Source of the DNA: Planctomycetaceae bacterium
GTDB taxonomy: Bacteria > Planctomycetota > Planctomycetia > Planctomycetales > Planctomycetaceae
NCBI GenBank assembly: GCA_947463775.1
Contig: CANHVD010000208.1
Location: forward strand, 1-8,936
Length of the DNA stretch: 8,936 nt
Direction: 5' to 3'
Shown here: one piece after another, positions 1-4,496 of the stretch
Layout of the letters: each line of letters starts with the position of its first letter
Position numbering within the stretch: the stretch's first letter is position 1
The notes under the pieces: generated by a model
Told to the model about the DNA's origin: nothing
Seen by the model: only the letters and a program-made list of their open reading frames with translations
Databases searched by the model: none
Position numbers and translations under genes: made by a program

Positions 1-633
1 GACGTTGTCGCCAAAGTATCCCGGATGTCCCTTCATTGGGTGAGAGCTGTCGCGAGTATTCAGATGCTCCAGAACCAGCGTAATGTTTTTTGATTCCGCA
101 TACTCAATCACCTGCTTCCAGCAGTCGATGCAGTTCTGCTCAGCCGTTTTGTTATCCATGCCATCGACACGCATTCCCGTGACAGTGATCACGCTGGGAC
201 TTTCAAACTCGGCGGCAATGTCGATGGATTTTTTTAGCTTCTCAATGCACTCCTGATGATTGGCCGGGTCGACCGGTCCTTTGGCAAATCCATGACTGCT
301 GACGAGTGCGATCTTCAGGCCTTTCGCCCTGGCTTCAGGGTAAAACTTCGGATCAACTCCTTCGATGGCCTCGACTCCAACGTCGACGCAATGCTGGATC
401 AATTCCGGCACCGGCATTGGGTTGAAGCACCAGCCCATGACGGACTGATGAATTCTCTTCCTGGTGATTCGAAAGTCCGCCGGAACCTCGGGCAAAGATG
501 AGCCGGCCGCTTGTGAGGGGCGGACTGCGAAGCTCGGTGTTCCTAACAGCAACGTGACCGATGCGGCTGTTGCCGAAGCCAATACGTTGCGGCGTGTCCA
601 TTTTTCCGGGGCAAATTCTGACACATCTGACAT
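1..633 (-). CDS. Tat-exported TIM-barrel hydroxypyruvate isomerase-like protein (5' part, runs off left edge)
   Basis: The first 211 residues of a protein whose C-terminus lies beyond the window. The N-terminus carries a twin-arginine signal, TRRNVLA at residues 13-19, followed by a small-residue hydrophobic stretch to about residue 36, so the folded protein is probably exported by Tat. After it comes a xylose isomerase-like TIM barrel (AP endonuclease 2 superfamily). Early beta/alpha units are visible, including MGWCF near 66-70 and VGVEAIEG near 85-92. The segment LEHLNTRD (188-195) followed by GYFGDN (205-210) resembles the metal-ligand and substrate region of hydroxypyruvate isomerases, with E189 the likely metal ligand. 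The true substrate is unknown; family members isomerise or epimerise many sugars and keto acids. A stop codon two codons upstream fixes the ATG at 633. No clear Shine-Dalgarno is seen. It lies 93 nt downstream of the serine hydrolase on the same strand. Confidence 0.85.
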   Translation of the reverse strand, partial: MSDVSEFAPEKWTRRNVLASATAASVTLLLGTPSFAVRPSQAAGSSLPEVPADFRITRKRIHQSVMGWCFNPMPVPELIQHCVDVGVEAIEGVDPKFYPEARAKGLKIALVSSHGFAKGPVDPANHQECIEKLKKSIDIAAEFESPSVITVTGMRVDGMDNKTAEQNCIDCWKQVIEYAESKNITLVLEHLNTRDSSHPMKGHPGYFGDNV

Positions 634-726
634 AGGTCACGAATTCCATCTGTTGAGGATGCAGGACTGTTGATTGAAGCGGGCGAGCCATCAGTGGCGG
701 AAGCATGCAGGCTTCGGACCGTCATG

Positions 727-1863
727 TCAATTCGATGGCTGTTCTGGCGACTCTGCACGAACTTCTGATGCGATTCTGTTCGACAGTCGTTGAATCACAG
801 TCTGGCTTACTTCATACGGCTGATTGGTCAGAATCACGCACCAGATTTGCGCCTTCGGATCCATCCACATCAGGGTTCCGGTCGCACCCCAGTGACCGTA
901 GGCTTCAGACGAAACAAAGTCGCTGAAGCAAGTCGCATGATCAGGCCAGTTAAATCTCCATCCCAGTCCCCATGGACGATGGAGACGATCTGACTCCACC
1001 AGTCCCGACATGTGACAAGTCTGATTCTGCGTCGAACTGGAAATTACCAGTGGATGAAACAGCGTCTGATGATCGTGCGACGTCCCCTGATTCAGCATGC
1101 AAACGGCCAGACGCCCCAGATCATTTGAAGTGGAAGTCATCCCTCCCCACGGCGCGCCGAGACATCTCCAGTAGCGACTATTCCAGTTCCATTCCGTTGC
1201 CTGCTGCTGCCAGATTGGTAATTCACATGGAACGAGCGTGGGCTGGAGTTCTTCGAATTTTCCGGAAGGAATTCCAAGCCACGAATCCTGCATTTGAAGC
1301 GGGTTGAACAGGTCTCGTTGCAGTAGTTCAGGGAGCGGCGTTTGCGTGATTTTTTCGATCACATCGGCCAGTACGGCGAATCCCATGCTCGAGTAACGAC
1401 AGCTGGTTCCTGCTGGAAACTCGGGAGTCACTTGAGCGGTTTCGCTCACAAATTCCGCCAATGAAGCGTGTCTGGCGCGGAGTTCATTGTTGTTCAACAG
1501 CATGTCCGGCAGACCGCTGGTGTGAGTCAACAGATGCCGGAACGTGATGGCTCTCAGCGGCCCCCGGTTAAAACCGTCGACAAACTCTCTGACTGGTTCA
1601 TTCAGGGAAAGTCGCCCGGCTGATGCGAGTTGCACCGCGAGCATCCCAACAATGGGTTTGGTAATCGATGCGATCAGATAGCGGCGGCCGGAATCAATCT
1701 GAGTTCCCGCAGCCCCAATTTCGATCGCGGAATACTCCATATGAAGGGATCGCCCGGCTGCGGTTCCGGCCGAGATATCCGCGAATTGGACAGAACTTCC
1801 AGCCAAAATGGTCGTCAAATCACGGGTAAGTCTGCTTTCGATCGAATCGGGCTGGCCGTTCAA
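727..1863 (-). CDS. Serine hydrolase, class C beta-lactamase / penicillin-binding-protein-like family
   Basis: A 378-residue protein of the beta-lactamase-related serine hydrolase family, which includes class C beta-lactamases, D-alanyl-D-alanine peptidases and EstB-type esterases. The SxxK nucleophile motif is S66-I-T-K69, the family signature LLTHTSGLPD is at 111-120, the tyrosine motif is Y157-S-S159 (the usual third residue is Asn), and the third motif is H324-W-G-A-T-G329, the HxG form common in esterase-like members rather than KTG. This suggests an esterase or peptidase more than a true beta-lactamase, but the substrate cannot be told. No signal peptide or membrane segment is visible, unusual for a family often found outside the cytoplasm. 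The start is TTG at 1861-1863, chosen because AAGGAG lies 9 nt upstream; no better in-frame start is seen. It is transcribed away from the beta-propeller gene and precedes the Tat TIM-barrel gene. Confidence 0.9.
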   Translation of the reverse strand: MNGQPDSIESRLTRDLTTILAGSSVQFADISAGTAAGRSLHMEYSAIEIGAAGTQIDSGRRYLIASITKPIVGMLAVQLASAGRLSLNEPVREFVDGFNRGPLRAITFRHLLTHTSGLPDMLLNNNELRARHASLAEFVSETAQVTPEFPAGTSCRYSSMGFAVLADVIEKITQTPLPELLQRDLFNPLQMQDSWLGIPSGKFEELQPTLVPCELPIWQQQATEWNWNSRYWRCLGAPWGGMTSTSNDLGRLAVCMLNQGTSHDHQTLFHPLVISSSTQNQTCHMSGLVESDRLHRPWGLGWRFNWPDHATCFSDFVSSEAYGHWGATGTLMWMDPKAQIWCVILTNQPYEVSQTVIQRLSNRIASEVRAESPEQPSN

Positions 1864-1872
1864 AATGCGACA

Positions 1873-1878
1873 CTCCTT
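1873..1878 (-). promoter_or_regulatory. Ribosome binding site supporting a TTG start
   Basis: AAGGAG on the minus strand lies 9 nt before the TTG at 1861-1863. It is a near-perfect Shine-Dalgarno and is the reason for accepting a TTG start for the serine hydrolase. Confidence 0.7.
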
Positions 1879-1883
1879 CGGGT

Positions 1884-1906
1884 GGCTGTGCGATTGTGCG
1901 ACAGCC
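1884..1906. promoter_or_regulatory. Inverted repeat with internal tandem octamer upstream of the serine hydrolase
   Basis: GGCTGT (1884-1889) and ACAGCC (1901-1906) form a perfect 6-bp inverted repeat around an 11-nt spacer. Within it TGTGCGA occurs twice with an 8-nt period (1887-1893 and 1895-1901). It lies just upstream of the serine hydrolase Shine-Dalgarno, so it could be an operator or a leader hairpin. No known regulator site is recognised, and chance is a real alternative. Confidence 0.25.
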
Positions 1907-2223
1907 GATTGAACGCTCGGCGAGCGGGATGAGGAATTCTTCGGATTCTAATGATTTTTTGCAGATTGGCACACAGGATGCGGAACGGAAACGCGTTTAT
2001 ATCCCAGGCTGGTGTTTCCTGAACTCAGATTCGATTCTCCGTCGGTTCTGGGAAGTGTTGCGAGTGGCTGGATGGATATCTGCGGCAAGATCTGGCGTTC
2101 CGCTTATTGACGCTGGGGATTAAACCGTTGATACTTGTGACACAGGATGGTTTTGACACGGATCGTGGAGTGGTTTGGCTGTGGCTTTTGCCTCCGCTGG
2201 CTACTAAAGAAGCGGGTTTCTCC

Positions 2224-2236
2224 CGTACCGGGTACG
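2224..2236. promoter_or_regulatory. 13-bp palindrome just before the beta-propeller start codon
   Basis: CGTACC-G-GGTACG is a perfect palindrome ending 7 nt before the ATG at 2244, in the place where a Shine-Dalgarno would be expected; none is present. Neighbouring CGGG (2213-2216), CCCG (2222-2225) and CGGG (2229-2232) could form alternative small stems. A role as operator or translational control element is a guess from position only. Confidence 0.25.
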
Positions 2237-2243
2237 TTTCGAT

Positions 2244-3233
2244 ATGCCTCGACAGTTTTTTCTTCATGGGCTACTCCGCCGTTTCGCCTTGGGCGCCGCG
2301 TTCGCCTTCGCACCGTCGGGATTTGCCGACGAAGTGCCTCGACTGGGGGCTATCGCTAATCACGACCACGCTCCGGTACGTGTGCAGTCGAAACCTGTCA
2401 TAGAGCGGTTGCCGGTGAAGGTTGTGGAACCTGTGGATCTCGTTGTGTCCGGGAAGTCGCGAATCTTCGTGGCTGATCGAAAAGCAGAATGTGTGTTTCG
2501 ACTTGATGAGCATGGCTCGGTAAGTCTTGCGATCGAGCATTTGTCGGGGATTCAGCGAATTCAGGTCGATGCCGATGGTTCTCTTTACGTTCTGACATCC
2601 AGTGGCGGGGAGTCGTCGTTGCATCAGATTACCGAGTCTGGGCAGCATGCAATCCTGCAGACTTTTTCGTTCCCAGCGTCAGGCTTTGTTCGTGACGAAT
2701 TGGGGCGGTTTGTATTTTCGGTCAAGCAATCGGGACGACTCGTGTCGTTTGATGCCGAAGGTCAGATCACCGATCTCGCCCAACTGAATCAGTCCGTGCA
2801 GGATTTGATTTTTAACGCCGGTGGTCAGCTTGAAGCCCTGCTGCCATCAGGGCACATTGTGCGAATCGACGAAGAAGGTGAAGTGTCGCACTCCGGTTTT
2901 GCGGAAGTCGGTTCCACTCGCCTGGCTTCGCTTAGTGACGGTAGCTTGTTGACTCTTGTGGAATCCGCAAGTGGTCGCTCGCAAGTTCTGAAGATCTCGC
3001 GTGAGGCTGATCGCCCGACGCAATTCGATGTCGCAGCCACTGTTCCTGTTGGTACCAGGGCTGTCGGTTTTGATTCGCTCGGAAATCTGTGTCTTGCGAA
3101 TCCGGATCTTCGTGCCGTCACGAAGGTCACCAGCCATTTCGAAATCGCCTGTCCGCACTGTGGTAAGCCGACTCGAATGATCTTCAGTTCCGAACCTCAG
3201 CCTGACGCTGCTGATTCTGTTCGAAGCTTCTAG
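2244..3233 (+). CDS. Exported beta-propeller-like protein with C-terminal CPHC motif
   Basis: A 329-residue protein with a signal peptide: basic RR at 12-13, a hydrophobic stretch at about 14-24, and likely cleavage after GFA at residue 28. The mature part shows about six repeats of the NHL/SMP-30 style, each with a small hydrophobic strand, a D-x-x-G turn and a second strand, for example near 64-93, 103-135, 145-175, 185-214, 224-253 and 271-301. This fits a six-bladed beta-propeller outside the cytoplasm. The protein ends with an unusual tail carrying C303-P-H-C306-G-K, half of a zinc-ribbon knuckle or a thioredoxin-like CxxC. Function is unknown; binding or scaffolding is an inference from the fold. 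The ATG at 2244 is the only usual start codon after the in-frame stop at 2205-2207. No Shine-Dalgarno is visible. It converges on the TIM-barrel gene at 3456-4391. Confidence 0.85.
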   Translation: MPRQFFLHGLLRRFALGAAFAFAPSGFADEVPRLGAIANHDHAPVRVQSKPVIERLPVKVVEPVDLVVSGKSRIFVADRKAECVFRLDEHGSVSLAIEHLSGIQRIQVDADGSLYVLTSSGGESSLHQITESGQHAILQTFSFPASGFVRDELGRFVFSVKQSGRLVSFDAEGQITDLAQLNQSVQDLIFNAGGQLEALLPSGHIVRIDEEGEVSHSGFAEVGSTRLASLSDGSLLTLVESASGRSQVLKISREADRPTQFDVAATVPVGTRAVGFDSLGNLCLANPDLRAVTKVTSHFEIACPHCGKPTRMIFSSEPQPDAADSVRSF

Positions 3234-3260
3234 TGAACCGTTGCAAATGTTCTGGTAGGT

Positions 3261-3344
3261 GTAGGCCGGACCGAGCGGAGCGAGTTCCGGTTTGTTGATA
3301 GCTCACTTAGTTGCCGGAACTCGCTGGAGTTCGGTCCGGCCTAC
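3261..3344. repeat. Long imperfect inverted repeat (large hairpin)
   Basis: The arms are 3261-3290 and 3314-3344, with a 23-nt loop. The outer 14 bp (beginning GTAGGCCGGACC) and the inner 12 bp (GCGAGTTCCGG and neighbours) pair almost perfectly, with a mismatched segment of 4-5 nt between them. It starts with GTAGGCCGG, matching the GTAGGYYGG start of the repeats at 3367-3390 and 8147-8169. It is probably a dispersed intergenic repeat of REP or small-MITE type, but copies elsewhere in the genome cannot be checked here. Confidence 0.75.
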
Positions 3345-3366
3345 GATACTGGCCCGTCGCAGGTTT

Positions 3367-3390
3367 GTCGGACAAGAATGTCCAACCTAC
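3367..3390 (-). repeat. Short hairpin repeat, GTAGGTTGG type
   Basis: On the minus strand the element starts GTAGGTTGG and ends CCGAC, with a perfect 5-bp stem GGACA/TGTCC (3370-3374 with 3379-3383) around a 4-nt loop. The same plan, GTAGGYYGG, a small hairpin, then CCGMC, appears at 8147-8169. I recall similar sequences as frequent intergenic repeats in planctomycetes; this is memory, not a search. Confidence 0.6.
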
Positions 3391-3455
3391 GTTCTTTGGG
3401 CTCACATCTCGACAGGCAGTGCCGGCTAATTGAGCCCTCCCGTTCCCCGCAAGGG

Positions 3456-4391
3456 TCAGGCCTCGCTCAAGCCTCGAGCAGGAACAAAGTTCCTGAGATA
3501 CGTGTGGCTTTGAGTCAACGATGCGGTTCGATCGTTCAGTGATCCCTCGTAGGCTCGATCTTCGACCTCTACACAAACGGGGCCCTTGTACAGAGTATCC
3601 GTGAGCACTGAGAAGAATTTTCCCCAGTTCACATCGCCCATGCCGGGCAATTTTGGTGTGTGATACTTATTGGGATGAGCCATAATCCCGACCTGGTTCA
3701 GCCGATTCTGATCGAGCCTGACGTCTTTCGCATGGATATGGAAGAGCTTATCTTTAAAGTCCTGCATCGGGCGCAGATAGTCCATGTGCTGCCAGATCAT
3801 ATGCGATGGATCGTAGTTCAATCCAAAGTTGTCTGACGGAATGTCGCTGAACATCCGCGTCCAGATCTCAGGAGTTGTGGCCAGGTTCTTTCCTCCCGGC
3901 CATTCGTCCGCGGTGAACAGCATTGGGCAGTTCTCAATTCCGACGCGAACGCCACGGTCTTCGGCCAACTGGATGATGGGCTTCCAGGTGCTCAGAAATC
4001 GTGGCCAGTTATCATCTACTGACTTCGTCCAGTCGCGGCCAACGAAACTATTGACGCGTTCAATACCCAGGCGATACGCCGCATCGATCACAACGTGAAG
4101 ATGCGCGACTGCCGTGTCAGCTTCTGCCTGATTCGGACTCAGGGGATTGGGATAGTAGCCCAGTCCGCTGATTTGCACTCCGGTCTCTTCCACGCAGTGC
4201 CGAATCTCATGGACCAGATGCTCAGACAGATTCGACACATCAATATGAGTCACCCCCGCATATCGCCGCTCAGCTTTTCCCGTCGGCCAGCAGCAGACTT
4301 CTACACAGTCAAACCCAATGCGTTTCGCCGTCTCAAAGACTTCACGAAAGGAAAGATCAGGAAGAATGGCGCTGACGAAACCAAGCTGCAT
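3456..4391 (-). CDS. Cytosolic sugar phosphate isomerase/epimerase, xylose isomerase-like TIM barrel
   Basis: A 311-residue protein of the AP endonuclease 2 / xylose isomerase-like TIM-barrel superfamily, complete and without a signal peptide. The barrel starts directly with LGFVSAILP at residues 3-11. The expected divalent-metal ligands are visible in order: E153 in GIEN, D194 and H197 in NYDPSH, H220 in HIHAKD, and E275 or E277 in VEVED. Such enzymes isomerise or epimerise sugars, inositol derivatives or keto acids; the exact substrate is not shown. A GTG at 4466 would add 25 residues, but the ATG at 4391 is preferred: AGGA lies 8 nt upstream and the extra residues precede the first beta strand. 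It lies 105 nt downstream of the FG-GAP gene on the same strand and may share its transcript. It is distinct from the Tat-exported TIM-barrel gene at the left edge. Confidence 0.9.
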   Translation of the reverse strand: MQLGFVSAILPDLSFREVFETAKRIGFDCVEVCCWPTGKAERRYAGVTHIDVSNLSEHLVHEIRHCVEETGVQISGLGYYPNPLSPNQAEADTAVAHLHVVIDAAYRLGIERVNSFVGRDWTKSVDDNWPRFLSTWKPIIQLAEDRGVRVGIENCPMLFTADEWPGGKNLATTPEIWTRMFSDIPSDNFGLNYDPSHMIWQHMDYLRPMQDFKDKLFHIHAKDVRLDQNRLNQVGIMAHPNKYHTPKLPGMGDVNWGKFFSVLTDTLYKGPVCVEVEDRAYEGSLNDRTASLTQSHTYLRNFVPARGLSEA

Positions 4392-4399
4392 TGTCGTAT

Positions 4400-4403
4400 T
4401 CCT
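4400..4403 (-). promoter_or_regulatory. Ribosome binding site deciding the TIM-barrel start
   Basis: AGGA on the minus strand, 8 nt before the ATG at 4389-4391. It favours this start over the upstream GTG at 4464-4466. Confidence 0.55.
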
Positions 4404-4473
4404 ATGGGCACGAGAAACAAGAAAATGATTCGTGAGTTCATTTAGACGAGGGGTTTTTTCTATCACGATGTCG

Positions 4474-4486
4474 CGCTGGCGCAGCG
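4474..4486. repeat. Small GC hairpin between FG-GAP and TIM-barrel genes
   Basis: CGCTG (4474-4478) pairs with CAGCG (4482-4486) around a 3-nt loop, just downstream of the FG-GAP stop codon. On the minus strand it is followed by an A run, not T, so it does not look like an intrinsic terminator and read-through into the TIM-barrel gene is plausible. Confidence 0.35.
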
Positions 4487-4496
4487 GCCCAACTGT

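Larger units (their letters stand above)
1864..2243. other. Divergent intergenic region between serine hydrolase and beta-propeller genes
   Basis: About 380 nt without a supportable gene. It must hold the promoters of two genes transcribed away from each other. The only promoter-like element seen for the minus-strand gene is TAGAAT (minus strand of 1945-1950), a five-of-six match to a sigma-70 -10 box, without a good -35. On the plus strand TTGACA occurs at 2153-2158 but lacks a matching -10. ACACAGGATG occurs twice, near 1971 and near 2140. Short reading frames here have no Shine-Dalgarno and no recognisable protein character. Two small symmetrical sequences near the gene starts are listed separately. 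Confidence 0.5.
3234..3455. other. Convergent intergenic region filled with hairpin repeats
   Basis: A 222-nt gap between the ends of a plus-strand and a minus-strand gene. It holds a long inverted repeat and a second, related short hairpin repeat, both listed separately. Neither hairpin is followed by a clear T run on either strand, so a classical intrinsic terminator is not shown, although the large stem could stop transcription from both sides. Confidence 0.6.

Noticed and set aside
700..715. Hairpin GAAGC/GCTTC between the serine hydrolase and the Tat TIM-barrel gene as a terminator
   Set aside because: Only a 5-bp stem and no T run follows on the minus strand.
1896..2123. 75-codon plus-strand reading frame in the divergent intergenic region
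   Set aside because: No Shine-Dalgarno, no recognisable domain, and a composition typical of translated noncoding DNA.
2153..2181. TTGACA as a -35 box for the beta-propeller gene
   Set aside because: At 17-nt spacing the sequence is TTTGGC-like, not a usable -10 box.
2025..2267. 80-codon minus-strand reading frame overlapping the start of the beta-propeller gene
   Set aside because: No ribosome binding site and low-complexity Ser/Arg-rich translation; it overlaps a well-supported signal-peptide gene on the other strand.
3261..3390. CRISPR-like array
   Set aside because: The repeats differ in length and sequence, are themselves hairpins, and show no regular spacers; no cas genes are nearby.
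4464..4466. GTG start giving a 336-residue TIM-barrel protein
   Set aside because: The 25 extra residues precede the first barrel strand, and the ATG at 4391 has a Shine-Dalgarno.
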